Source: Lactarius indigo (Eukaryota > Basidiomycota > Agaricomycetes > Russulales > Russulaceae). Taken from it: a stretch of 64,000 nt of DNA. Positions 41,320 through 51,877 of this stretch are shown here, piece after piece. The DNA lies in NCBI GenBank assembly GCA_025766275.1, contig JAFKAC010000036.1, forward strand, positions 539,785 to 603,784. Direction: 5' to 3'. Below the pieces are notes generated by a model. That model did no database searches, was not told the origin of the DNA, and saw only the letters and a program-made list of their open reading frames with translations. Every line of letters starts with the position of its first letter. The first letter of the stretch is position 1. A program made the position numbers and the translations under genes.

Positions 41320-42866
41320 ATACACAACGACCTCTCACACCAGAAGAAAAAACCCATATCCCAGTATACTTCTTTGACCCCTATTTTTCCCTTACCGACA
41401 ATCTTTACTACGCCAAGTGGAAGGAAGAGGAAATATCCAGTCCTACAGGAAAACACCCATGGACAATAGTTGCCACCCAACACCAAATCGTTTTTCAAGA
41501 CTTAAAAGAAGCCTTTCCTGGTATCGACAAAGTCAAGGACTTAAGCTACAATTCCCTACACGCCACTTTCAAAGGAAAGAACGTTCGTTGGAACTTTGTG
41601 AACGAACAGTGGATCTACCTAAACAACAAACCAGTCCATTTTAACACACCTAGTCAATCCGAAGATTCAGACAGCGACACAGAGGAAGTATCGCAAATCC
41701 TAGACACTACTACCAAAAAACTCTCTGGTCTACTATCCCAAGTAACCTCCCGACCCTCGACACCCCAGATTTCCCCTAGTACCTCCGGCCCTAGCCGTTT
41801 CCCTGCAACAGTTCCCCCACATCGACTCCCATCACCACCCCTAACTGTTCAAGCCTCTTCCTCAGCACCCCCCTTACCTGTTCCTCCTGTACCCACTGCA
41901 ATGGCAGCACCTGCACCCGCAAAAATCTTAGGCGCAGCGCCTGAGCCCTTTGATGGCAAGCCCAACCATGCCGAAGCCTTTTGGAACAACCTAGCCAACT
42001 ACTTCCACCTAAACCAAGATATCTTTAATTCAGACGATAAAAAGATATCTACTGCTCTCACCTACTTCAAGGTTGGGACCTCAGCTGGAGAATGGGCTCA
42101 AGATAGACAAAAGAAAGCCTTGAACCCAACCGGAGGAGCGGCAATATCCTTTGGCACCTGGGCGCAGTTCAAAACTGACTTTGATGCACACTTCGTTCCT
42201 GGTCATACTGCCATGGAATCCACCAACAAAATGTATTCTCTGAAGATGGGGACCCGACCTTTCAACGAATGGTTCCAAGAATGGTCAACCCATGCTACAT
42301 GAAGTGGTGCAAATGAACAAACCAAGATGTATGCTTTCCGACAAGCTATTCCGACAGCTCTGAATATGAAGCTACTCGGCATATCCCCCATCCCTACCAC
42401 CTTTGACACCCTTGTTGAGAAAGCACGAGAATTCGATCGCGCCTATCGAATTTACGCTGGTCATGCCATTAACCAGTTTAACAAAACCTATAAGCCTACT
42501 TCAGGGCGAGCAGTCCTGGCGGAGGACGATAGCGTAAATGTCAACGCCTCCTCATCGCGCACCACTAAACCAAAAGCCAAACTTACCAAGGAAGAGCGAG
42601 AGTATCGCTTCAAGAATAAACTCTGCCTGTACTGTGGCAAACCAGGCCACGTACTTAAAGAATGTCACGCCAAGACGGCAGCCATGAAAGCCAAAGGAGG
42701 CCAATCCAACAACAATGCTAGGGCGCGCGGCGCCTTTGTTGATGAACCAAGTCAGGAGGAAGCACCTGCTGACCACCCAGCAAACATTGGAGCGGTATAT
42801 CGAGAGATACTCCCTTTTGACCCGGACGCACGCCCGCGTTCGGTGCCTATTAATGAGGATTTTTAG
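41316..42866 (+). pseudogene. gag: Element D gag with one TGA
   Basis: Homologue of C Gag (about 516 codons) interrupted by TGA at 42299-42301, where C has CGA. The second strong ATG is at 41901. The knuckle CLYCGKPGHVLKEC is near 42630. It ends GAT TTT TAG with the frameshift-type overlap and hairpin seen in C. Confidence 0.85.
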
Positions 42867-43060
42867 GCTCTTCCATCGTAGCACTGTCGATTGGAAGTAT
42901 TCGTGCCAGTAGCGTTGTACACGGCCTTTCCTTACTAGAGACGCTCGGAGCCGAGCATGTACCTGCAGAAACAATTCGGAATAGGAGAGCTCCTTCAATT
43001 GTTCTCAGAGTTACACTAGTAGGAAAGAAGTCTGGCAAGGAAATCAGTGCCTGTGCCCTG

Positions 43061-46000
43061 TTGGACAGTGGCGCGGAGGGCATCATCGTGGATGATGGGT
43101 TTGCGCGTGCAAACAACCTAACAATGAGGACACTAATTAAACCCTTACCAGTTAGAAACGTGGATGGGTCTCCCAACAAGACGGGATCTGTTAGGTATAC
43201 TACGATCCAGAAACTACGGATCAGGACTTCTGATGACAACTACCACGACGAAACTGTGGAACTCTATGCAACTACTCTAGGGGAGCACGATATAATCTTA
43301 GGAACAGATTGGCTCCAAGCGCATAATCCTGAAATCGATTGGCATCAACCAAAAATAGCCTTCACCCGATGCCCGAAAACCTGCACCCTGTCCTCCTCAG
43401 CGGTTGTCATCTCTTCGAAAAAACCACAAACGCGACATACGACTATTAACATCCTTGAACTTGACCCTGACCAAGAAACCTGTCTCCCTGTGAACGACGA
43501 AATTGAACCACTGGAACCGACCTTCATCCAGGATGCCTACGAACCCTGGCTGTGGATTCACAGCTTCAACAAGTACGACCACCTTGCCATCCGATCCAAA
43601 GTAACTACAAGCACCAAGTTAGCAGCACGAACTGCACCCAAGCCTTCCACCAACCACATTCCGAGTCATTTCCAACGTTACACCAAAGTATTCAGTGAAA
43701 TCGCGTCCCACCGACTACCCCAACATCAGCCCTGGGATCACGCAATTGATCTCAAACCAGGAGCCACTATAAAGAATTGTGGCATTTATCGACTTACACC
43801 AAAGGAATCCGATGCCCTCAAGGAGTACATTTCTGAACACCTAAAAAAAGGTTACATTCGACCTTCTAAGTCACCCATGGCCTCCCCCTTCTTCTTTGTT
43901 GACAAGAAGGATGGCAAACTCCGACCTGTACAAGACTACCGTGCCCTCAACGATATAACCATCAAGAACGCAGCACCCCTTCCCCTTATCCCTGAACTTA
44001 TCGACAAACTCCATGGCGCGCGCTACTTCACCAAGTTAGACATCCGCTGGGGATACAACAATATCCGCATCCGTGAAGGTGATGAATATAAGGCAGCCTT
44101 TAAGACGTCTTTGGGCCTTTTCGAACCCACAGTAATGACCTTTGGCCTCTGTAATGCCCCTGCCACTTTCCAGACGTTCATGAACCAAATCTTCGAGTCC
44201 TTGATCGACGGTGGACACGTAGTAGTCTACCTCGATGACATTTTAATCTTCACAGAAGATATCTCCTCACTCACAGCATTGACACACGACGTGCTTCAAC
44301 GACTGGAACGCCACGACCTCTACCTAAAACCTGAAAAGTGTACCTTCACGCAAACCTCGGTTGAATACCTCGGAATCGTCATCTCCAATGGCCAAGTTTC
44401 TATGGACCCTGCAAAAGTTGCGGGCATTACCCAATGGCCCGCCCCGCGCACTGTTAAACAAGTGCAGGCCTTCCTAGGCTTTTGCAATTTCTACCGACAC
44501 TTCATTAAGGACTACTCCACCATCGCCCGCCCCTTGTTTGACCTAACCAAGAAAGATGTTCCCTTTTCTTGGGGTACCGCGGCGGAAAGCGCTTTCCGCA
44601 CCCTGATTACATGCTTCACCGAGGCTCCTGTCCTTGCCCTGCCTGACCATTCCAAACCTTTTCGCCTCATCACCGACGCCAGCGACTTTGCTACCGGTGC
44701 CATTCTTGAACAACCTGATGCCTTGCAACGTTGGCACCCCGTCGCCTTCCTTTCCAAATCCCTCCTTCCTGCCGAGCGTCACTACGAAATCTGCGACAAG
44801 GAACTTCTTGCCATTATCCATGCCTTGCATGCTTTCCGCCATTACCTGGAAGGGCGGGATGACATTACTGAAATCTGGTCTGACCATGGCAACCTTGTCT
44901 ATTTTACCACGAAACAGAAGCTTTCCCGCCGACAGGCCCGTTGGGCCTTGTTCCTCTCTCGCTTCCAGTTCATCATCATCCACAAACCTGGCACACAGAA
45001 CAAATCTGATGCACTGTCTCGGCATCCAGATCATAAAAAGGGGATAGCGGATGAAGATGAAAAGCGAGTACTCCTGGACACCAAATATTTTTCCATCAAT
45101 GCAGTACAAAGAACTGCAGTAACCATTCAAGGGGATACTACCCTCCGACAACGTATCAAAAACACCCAGACCTATGACAAGGAAGTCAGCATGGCCCTAG
45201 AATCCCTTCTAAAAAACGGCCCTCGGTCCCTAGCTAGAGGACTAGAAGAGTGGAACTTAGAAGATGGCATTATCTTGTTCAAAGGACAAGTCTACGTTCC
45301 GAAAGATGACAACCTACGAAGAGACGTTGTTAAAACATACCACGACCACATTGCCACAGGACACCCCGGACGATGGAAAACCTATGAGTTAATATCCCGA
45401 GATTTCTGGTGGCCAGGCATATCAACCTTTGTTAAAACCTATGTTGATGGTTGCGCCGTATGCCAAGCCACTAAAATCAAACCACGTACCCAAGTACCCC
45501 TACAACCAAACACAATACCTGAAGAAATATGGGGAACCATCACAATGGACTTCATCACCGACCTTCCCCTATCCCACAACTACGATTCACTATTTGTAGT
45601 GGTTGACCGACTCAGCAAAGCTATAGTTATTTCCCCTTGCAACAAAACCATCACTGCAGACGAAACAGCCCAACTCTACCTTGAAAACGTCTGGAGACGT
45701 ACTGGCCTACCCCGACAAGTCATTTCTGACAGAGGCCCCCAATTTGCATCAAAAGTCATGCAGGAAATTTGGAACAAACTTGGAGTCAAATCCACGCTAT
45801 CTACGGCTTTCCATCCACAAACAGATGGAGAAACCGAACGCGTAAACCAAGAACTTGAACAGTACCTCCGTGTCTTCTGTAACTTTCAACAAGACAACTG
45901 GGTAGACCTAATCCCGTTCATGGAATTCGCGCACAATGCACGACAGCATAGTGCAACCCACAAATCACCCTTTGAAGTGTGGTATGGGTACAATCCGGAG

Positions 46001-46627
46001 TTCATTCCCCCCATCCACTTCAATAGCAAGATACCCGCAGCTGAAGAAAGACTAGATGCACTTAACCGAATCCGCTCTGAAGTTACTGCAGCCCTCAAAG
46101 TTGCCGCAGAAGTAATGAGAAATTCCAAGTCAATCCCAACCCCTCATAAGTTCAATGAAGGCGATCTAGTCTGGCTAGAAGGGACCAACATTCACACTAC
46201 CCACCCCAAAGCTAAACTCGCCCCCCGCCGCCATGGTCCTTTTAAAGTCCTATCCTCCTGGGGAGTTAACTGCAAACTCCAACTCCCAAAGACATGGCGA
46301 ATTCACCCAGTCTTCCACAATTCCTTGATCTCCCCGTATAAAGAAAATACTACACATGGACCCAACTTCACCAGACCACCCCCTGAAATCATCCAAGGGG
46401 AAGACGAACACTACGAAGTGGAAAAGGTCCTGCAATCCAAGGTATCGCCTAACAAGAAGGGCATACTCTACTTGATCAAGTGGAAGGGGTACCCCGACTC
46501 TGAAAACTCCTGGCTCCCCTCCTCCCAAATGACCCATGCGCAAGACCTTGTTAGTCAATTTCACAAGGCCAACCCCGGTGCCCCTAAACCAAAGTCAACT
46601 AGTGCTAGTGGAATAGCACGACGTTAA
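43061..46627 (+). CDS. pol: Element D Pol, intact with chromodomain
   Basis: 1188 codons open from the protease (LLDSGAEGIIVDD) through RT (VVYLDDILIF near 44220), RNase H (LITDASDFATGA), integrase (CAVCQATK, TMDFITDLP, VVVDRLSKA, HPQTDGETERVNQ) and a complete chromodomain (EDEHYEVEKVL, LIKWKGYPDSENSW) to ASGIARR and stop. The frame is open further upstream to the gag stop. The first cysteine pair of the integrase zinc domain reads CAVC rather than CATC, which keeps both cysteines. Confidence 0.93.
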   Translation: MDSGAEGIIVDDGFARANNLTMRTLIKPLPVRNVDGSPNKTGSVRYTTIQKLRIRTSDDNYHDETVELYATTLGEHDIILGTDWLQAHNPEIDWHQPKIAFTRCPKTCTLSSSAVVISSKKPQTRHTTINILELDPDQETCLPVNDEIEPLEPTFIQDAYEPWLWIHSFNKYDHLAIRSKVTTSTKLAARTAPKPSTNHIPSHFQRYTKVFSEIASHRLPQHQPWDHAIDLKPGATIKNCGIYRLTPKESDALKEYISEHLKKGYIRPSKSPMASPFFFVDKKDGKLRPVQDYRALNDITIKNAAPLPLIPELIDKLHGARYFTKLDIRWGYNNIRIREGDEYKAAFKTSLGLFEPTVMTFGLCNAPATFQTFMNQIFESLIDGGHVVVYLDDILIFTEDISSLTALTHDVLQRLERHDLYLKPEKCTFTQTSVEYLGIVISNGQVSMDPAKVAGITQWPAPRTVKQVQAFLGFCNFYRHFIKDYSTIARPLFDLTKKDVPFSWGTAAESAFRTLITCFTEAPVLALPDHSKPFRLITDASDFATGAILEQPDALQRWHPVAFLSKSLLPAERHYEICDKELLAIIHALHAFRHYLEGRDDITEIWSDHGNLVYFTTKQKLSRRQARWALFLSRFQFIIIHKPGTQNKSDALSRHPDHKKGIADEDEKRVLLDTKYFSINAVQRTAVTIQGDTTLRQRIKNTQTYDKEVSMALESLLKNGPRSLARGLEEWNLEDGIILFKGQVYVPKDDNLRRDVVKTYHDHIATGHPGRWKTYELISRDFWWPGISTFVKTYVDGCAVCQATKIKPRTQVPLQPNTIPEEIWGTITMDFITDLPLSHNYDSLFVVVDRLSKAIVISPCNKTITADETAQLYLENVWRRTGLPRQVISDRGPQFASKVMQEIWNKLGVKSTLSTAFHPQTDGETERVNQELEQYLRVFCNFQQDNWVDLIPFMEFAHNARQHSATHKSPFEVWYGYNPEFIPPIHFNSKIPAAEERLDALNRIRSEVTAALKVAAEVMRNSKSIPTPHKFNEGDLVWLEGTNIHTTHPKAKLAPRRHGPFKVLSSWGVNCKLQLPKTWRIHPVFHNSLISPYKENTTHGPNFTRPPPEIIQGEDEHYEVEKVLQSKVSPNKKGILYLIKWKGYPDSENSWLPSSQMTHAQDLVSQFHKANPGAPKPKSTSASGIARR

Positions 46628-46638
46628 AAAGGGGATAC

Positions 46639-47335
46639 TGTCACGAACCTATAAACCTGGTCGTGACTCAAGGCGCTTAGGACCGGACCGGACCGGACCG
46701 GGCTTATGTCATCAGCTTCCTAAAGGGGAAATCCGAAATCGGAGTTTGAATTTCGCTCTCCGACGGTCACGTGATGTGTCACGTGATTACTCTGTCTTTC
46801 CAAGTCACATGTGTACATGCACGTGTATCAATCAACAAATTGATCGTTTATCAATCAACGAAGATAATCAACCAAGTCACAAGGAACACGTGTTCTAATC
46901 ACGGGTTCCGCAGCTGCTGCGGAATCACGCCACTATGGCGCAATATGGCGCCATCAACTGCGGCGCAGTCGTACCATGCTTATCCCTTATTCTAATTGGA
47001 CAGTATTAATAACTTGTCTCTGGAATGTTCCAATCCGCAGTATTGCGCAGCACTCGTGGACGGGCCCTAAGCCTGCCCTAAACCTACGCACAGACCATCC
47101 CCTGTAGTATATAAGCTAGCGCAATCTATCGGACAGTCCCTCAGACTGTCCACTTGTGACATCTTCCCTCTCTTGCCTCTCAGCTCCTTCGAGTGCCCCA
47201 CCTTGTGTGCGCCACTATCTTCTTTGAGCCAAGACGCCCCCTCTTTGCCCCCTTCGACGCTCTCTCCGTCTCTACCTCACCCGCCGTCGTCTTCAACCAT
47301 ATCCCTCGCTGTCGAGTGACAGTGAGTTCATCACA
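46639..47335 (+). repeat. Element D 3' LTR
   Basis: 697 bp, preceded by the same polypurine tract as C. It differs from the 5' LTR at scattered sites, many at CpG. Followed by CCAAG, not by CTAGG. Confidence 0.93.
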
Positions 47336-48407
47336 CCAAGAGGATAAGGGTCAAGGGTCAGGGGTTCTGGGTTAAGGGCTTGAGTGCTGAAGGGACTGAG
47401 GCACTCAAGGAGTCAATGGAGATACAACACAGATGATTGATTAAGCCAAAGCTAAGGAGCTAAGGCATACTACAGGAGTCCCTATATAGTACAGGATTGT
47501 GCCTGAGTGTTATGGTATGGACTGATTACGGACTGGTTACATGTTGTGAACGACTCATGGCCGGTTATGACTACGGCCCAACAGTAGTATTAGTCATGGA
47601 CTTTTACATCGCATCAGTCAGCATAGTAGGTCGCATGTGATTGTGACTCATGTATGACTCATTCCTAGGATAGCTGTACTAGGGTTCGAGCTAGTTATGC
47701 TATTGGTTACCTACTGTTCTAGTGGCGCTTTAAAGCCCGCGCGTATTTGTATAAGTAGTCACTTCTTCGGAAGACCAAGAGTCCCCATCTTGGTCTTCTT
47801 CAATCCACCCCTTTGACTTGTCTTTCGCTTGCCTTAGTCTCGGACTAAGTGTGCTTCCACTTCTATCCACCAAGGGATAGTCTTCTTCTACTTTAGCTGC
47901 AGTGTGTGCCTGAGTGCCCCTGTTCAGCCTGTGTTGGGTTGACACGTGATCCCCATTCGCCCAGCTTTCGCTAAGTTGATTACACCTATCTCCAGTCCAA
48001 GTCAGACTCATGCCGGTGGAGCATAACACTGAGCACATAATGCTACTGGTTGCTATAGATAGAATAATGTGCTGGCAAGATGATGCTAGTATCGTGCAAG
48101 ATGGTGTCATGCCAGCAAGGCAACAAGAAGGTGGACAAGAATAGCACAGAAGGTGCTAGAATGATCAGATAAGGGGGAAGCATAGGTTCAAGAAAGGTAA
48201 CTGCCAAGAGAGGGAATAGATCAGATAAGAACAGAAAAGGAAAACGTGACAGGGGAGTTCATGACATATCCTAGGAATGAGTCATGCAGAAGCTACTAGA
48301 ACACTGCTGACTGATACAATGTAAGAGTCCATGACTAATACTACTATTGGACTGTAGTCATAACCAGTCATGAGTCATTCAGATGAGTCAGAGTCTGTAC
48401 TGTAACA
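47336..48407 (-). repeat. LTR L, minus-oriented, truncated by D and split by solo LTR I
   Basis: The right end CTGTAACA (48400-48407) is followed by a minus-strand purine run (GAAAAGGGGGTGA), so this is the 3' LTR of a minus-strand element. It is cut on the left by element D. Its U3 resembles solo LTR I (shared TAGTATTAGTCATGGAC and ACTCATTCCTAGGATA). A minus-strand TATATAGG box lies near 47486. Confidence 0.7.
47508..48028 (+). repeat. Solo LTR I
   Basis: Starts TGTTATG and ends CATAACA, with the 5-bp duplication CTGAG at 47503-47507 and 48029-48033. The TATA-like GTATAAG near 47748 precedes a hairpin with arms GAAGACCAAGA and TCTTGGTCTTC, as in LTR H. Confidence 0.88.
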
Positions 48408-48664
48408 TCACCCCCTTTTCAGCTGTGAGGCCCACCTCACACATCCATGGTCCTCCCCAAAGCCTCTTGCACCTTGATTATCTCGTCTTCAATCCTCATC
48501 ATCACAGTCCATCTTCCGGTGGTGGACAACCCCCTTCTCTTCTTGGAGATGCTGGATGTGTTCCTCAAATCTAGCCCTGGTGTATATCTGTTGTCAGAGA
48601 CAATGTACCTCCTCTGTGAGCATTATGTCGTCAATGCGTTGAAGCATGGCATTGGCAGGGTGTT
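48408..48664 (-). other. Internal 3' remnant of the L element
   Basis: Holds the polypurine tract and, on the minus strand, a short broken frame (EEHIQHLQEEKG) with no clear domain. Truncated by LTR J at 48665. Confidence 0.5.
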
Positions 48665-49007
48665 TGTCACGGTACCAGGTGACCGTCCGTGACGTGAACG
48701 TGGGCGAGGACTCATGTTTTTATACAAGTGGAAGATGCTGACTTGGAGCACTCAGAGAGCACGCAAGTGAGAGGGAACAAACTGGATTCAAATGAAGAGT
48801 AGACAAGGTATGTACTACTCTGTAGCTACGTCTTATATACTCATACATACTGTTGTTTTTCAGGACTGTTTTCTGGTACTTTCTCAAGCTCCAAGTGAGC
48901 TGGCAGGACTACATGATACGTGGCATAACCGCTGGCAAAGAATCATACTGCTGGCAATCGATCGTTGACGTGTCAACCCGTGACCGTGATGTCACGTGGG
49001 CATGACA
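48665..49007 (-). repeat. Element J 3' LTR (gypsy family 5)
   Basis: 343 bp, plus-strand ends TGTCACGG and CATGACA. A minus-strand TATATAAG box near 48839 is followed 35 nt later by GTCTACTCTT (minus of 48795-48804), the same initiator as in LTR K. The polypurine tract GGGGGGCTA lies at 49008-49016 on the minus strand. Confidence 0.88.
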
Positions 49008-49093
49008 TAGCCCCCCTTCTAAGCGTGATCGTCCTGATCAGTATCGAGCGTGCGGGAGAAGTCATAATCGTGTCGGAAGATAAAGTGTGCTGG

Positions 49094-50284
49094 TCACTCG
49101 TATGGTGTGCCATGTCGTTGTGCGCGAAGACGGGCCGTGATTTGCGTAGCACGTTTGCGATCTACTGCGTGTCCGAGCATGGCAAGCCATGCGCAATACA
49201 TGCAAGCGTGGGCGTGAGTCGTGGGGACATGGCAAACTCTGCGAGTCGCGCATTTGGTGTGGGGTATGCGACATTCGAACGAGAGATGCTGTTCATCATC
49301 GCAGTGACTGCATGCAGGCAGACCGTGTCGGTCGTGGCGTGACGCTCGTCGATCTTCTTTGGCAACCTTGCTGGCGACGGACATTTCGTCATGAAGTGTT
49401 GGGAATTGAGTATGTTGTGAAATCTGTGCGGTCTGAGTGTAAGTACGTAGGGGTTGACGAGGTGGGATGGGCAACACGATTGCTGACCCAATAATTGGGA
49501 CGCGATGGTGGTCGAGGCGTCTGTCGGTGTTGTTCATGCGAATGGTGGCAAACGGTAACAGCGTGGGCACAGGGTTGGACAGATATGGACTCAAGTGCGA
49601 GGCTGTGCAAGTGTTGGCCAGACGTTGGTCTATTTCTTCAGCTTCAGAGCTCCACTCGCTCCAAGCGCGCTCCGTTTCCTTCATGCGCGCAACGAGTTGA
49701 TCGCGCCTGGTGAGGGATGTGCGGAGGCGGTAGACGTCTGTGCTAACTCCTGGGTCAGCAAGCAGATACAGAGCTTGATCAACCTCGTTTTGTGCAGGGT
49801 GGTCAGCACGAAACAAGTCTCTGGTGTCCGGGGGGTCAGAAGGGAGACTAGGGTCCGTGCGAGGCTTAGCGAACAAGGGACCATAGTAGATGGGTTGGTT
49901 CCGTCCTTCTGTGGCGATGACTACTGGCCGATCTCGCTGGTCAATGAGGAACTGAACGAACGGGGCACGTCCTCGCGTTCCATTGGCGAGGGGTATCTCC
50001 ATGATATAGTTGTTAGTAGGGAGCGTTATGGTCCAGTGACGGTCTGGTCGTTCGATGTTAGTCAGGAGGGGTTGGGGTCGGTCCGTGCCTTGTGGGTTTA
50101 CAGGACGCGGCGGTAGCTGGTGGTGAGTCGGTGTCGCCGGAGTTGGGTTAGTAATACGAAGAGCGAGGGAAGGCACAACCGGTGATGGTGAGGCTAGGCG
50201 AGGTATGTCGCATGCTGGCGACAGAGGTGACTGTGGCCCTTCCCAAGGTGTGGTTTCTTCTTCCTGCGCAATCTGTTCCAGCAC
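49094..50284 (-). CDS. Element J post-pol zinc-knuckle protein
   Basis: 396 codons from ATG 50284, thirteen bases after the pol stop. A Pro-rich part is followed by RGRAPFVQFLIDQRDRP, a helical segment (RRDQLVARMKETERAW) and the knuckle CSHCDDEQHLSFEC. Later Cys/His pairs are less regular than in B and E. High CpG and an uninterrupted frame suggest it is younger than G or B. Confidence 0.68.
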   Translation of the reverse strand: MLEQIAQEEETTPWEGPQSPLSPACDIPRLASPSPVVPSLALRITNPTPATPTHHQLPPRPVNPQGTDRPQPLLTNIERPDRHWTITLPTNNYIMEIPLANGTRGRAPFVQFLIDQRDRPVVIATEGRNQPIYYGPLFAKPRTDPSLPSDPPDTRDLFRADHPAQNEVDQALYLLADPGVSTDVYRLRTSLTRRDQLVARMKETERAWSEWSSEAEEIDQRLANTCTASHLSPYLSNPVPTLLPFATIRMNNTDRRLDHHRVPIIGSAIVLPIPPRQPLRTYTQTAQISQHTQFPTLHDEMSVASKVAKEDRRASRHDRHGLPACSHCDDEQHLSFECRIPHTKCATRRVCHVPTTHAHACMYCAWLAMLGHAVDRKRATQITARLRAQRHGTPYE

Positions 50285-50296
50285 CTCTCTCAGTAG

Positions 50297-51622
50297 TCAT
50301 TGTCGTCGATTAGTTCGAGCTTGTGAGTGTCGGCGGTGCATACCCTGCGGAGTGATATAGGTGCTGAGGCCCCACATGTCTTCACGAGATCGCAGAGAGT
50401 TTTCTTGCGCGTCATACGTGGGTCCGACGTTCGCCCAACGTTTGACTTCTCGATTGACTTGTGCGCGTAACCATTGCGGGGTATCGCGATCAGAGATCCA
50501 AGGATACTGTGGTGGATGGTGAGGGGGGTCATTGTCCATGAGTGCGATGTGGTTAATAGTCGTGTCCTGCGAGTCTTTATACTCGCGAACGAGATCTGGG
50601 GTGCGCAAATTGGACTCAGGTTCCCAGCTGTCGTGGGCTGCGGAATAACCCTTCCACCGCACTAAATATTGTGGCGTCCTTCGACGACCGAAGAGGCAAT
50701 AATCGAGTAATCGCTCCACTTCCCATTCTTGTTCTCCATCTATCAGATCTGGGGGTGGATTGTCTTCCTTAGCGCCATTAATTGTGGTCGTTTTATACGG
50801 CGTTAGTAGTCCAGCGTGAAATGTATTATGAATGCACCAGGTAGGTGGTAGTTGAAGGGTGTAAGAAACATCCGAGACATGCTGTATAATCACAAAGGGT
50901 CCGAATCATCTCGGTGCCAGTTTTGTTGTGGGGTGAGTTGTTTTTAAGTTAGTAGCGTCTAACCACACTTTGTCTCCGATGCGATAGGGTTGGTAGGTGG
51001 TACTTTTTACCCATTTTTGCTGAGTCGCCTTCATGGCTTCCTTTGCCTGTTGTCGAGCCTTCTGGAGTGCGTTGAGCCTCTCGGTAGCTGTCGGAGAAGG
51101 AGTGGAATTAGATGTTGGTTGGTGGATGTGAGGTATGAATCCCAATAGTAACTCGAACGGAGCCTTCTTGGTTGTTTTGGATGTCCACACGTTTAGCGTG
51201 TACTGTGCAATCGGGAGCCATTTTGCCCAGTCGTCCTGTTGGTAGTTGGAGAAGATCCGCAGATACTGTTCGAGGCGTTGATTAGTTCGCTCGGATTGTC
51301 CATCCGTTCGTGGATGATAAGCGGTACTAATATTTTGCTCCACTTTTAGGGCCGTACAGAGTGCCTTAGAGAACGAGGCGGTGAATCTCGGATCTCTATC
51401 TGAGATGACTTTAACGGGGAGCCCGTAGTGTGGCACGACATGGCAGAGATAGAGTGCGGCCACTTGTGTGGCGTCGATCGATTCTTTGCAGGGGATAAAG
51501 ATACTCGCTTTTGAGCATCCTTGATCCATAATCGTGAGGATGCTATCGTACTTCATCAATTTCGGGAGTTTAACGATAAAGTCGAGCGTGATGACGTGGA
51601 ATGGTAACGCGTCACTCTCAGT
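50297..51622 (-). pseudogene. Element J pol fragment: integrase and chromodomain
   Basis: Integrase core from TLDFIVKLP (near 51580) with HPRTDGQSERTNQ, SH3-like end, and a chromodomain (EWEVERLLDY, YLVRWKGYSAAHDSWEPE) followed by an 80-residue tail. A stop between 50893 and 50906 divides it. Everything upstream of the integrase core is missing. Confidence 0.85.
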
Positions 51623-51850
51623 AAAAAGGATTAGTCAAGTGAAGTCGCTAAAATAGGACATCAGTCAAGGAAAAGTCAGCTACAAGTCAAGATTTTTGCA
51701 CCAGTCAGACAAAGTCAAGATTTAGTCAACCAAAAATCAATTGAAACTCAGACAAAAATAACAAAAAAAAAACCTTGACTTGGATATTATCCAAGGACAT
51801 AGCTTGGTCAGTCAAAGTCAATGCCAGTCAGTTAAAGTCAAATGAAAATA
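51623..51850 (+). repeat. GTCA-rich patch at the broken end of J
   Basis: About a dozen GTCA or GTCAA motifs at irregular short spacing in AT-rich sequence, with an A-run near 51762. No open frame. Similar subterminal motif clusters occur in some DNA transposons, but no terminal repeats are seen here. Confidence 0.45.
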
Positions 51851-51877
51851 GGGAATAAATTATGGAAAATTGGGAAC

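Larger units (their letters stand above)
37499..47335 (+). mobile_element. Element D: gypsy family 2 chromovirus, probably recombinant
   Basis: Same plan as C with LTRs at 37499-38194 and 46639-47335. The flanks do not match: CTAGG on the left inside G's LTR, CCAAG on the right inside LTR L. The two LTRs differ at many sites, unlike those of C. Both facts suggest recombination between two separate insertions. ORF1 has a frameshift near 39070 and gag a TGA at 42299. Pol is intact. Confidence 0.92.
48665..51622 (-). mobile_element. Element J: 3' part of a gypsy family 5 chromovirus
   Basis: Contains the 3' LTR, the post-pol ORF, the chromodomain and most of the integrase core on the minus strand. 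Similarity ends near 51622 in front of a GTCA-rich patch. LTR J follows the L remnant directly at 48664. Confidence 0.88.
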
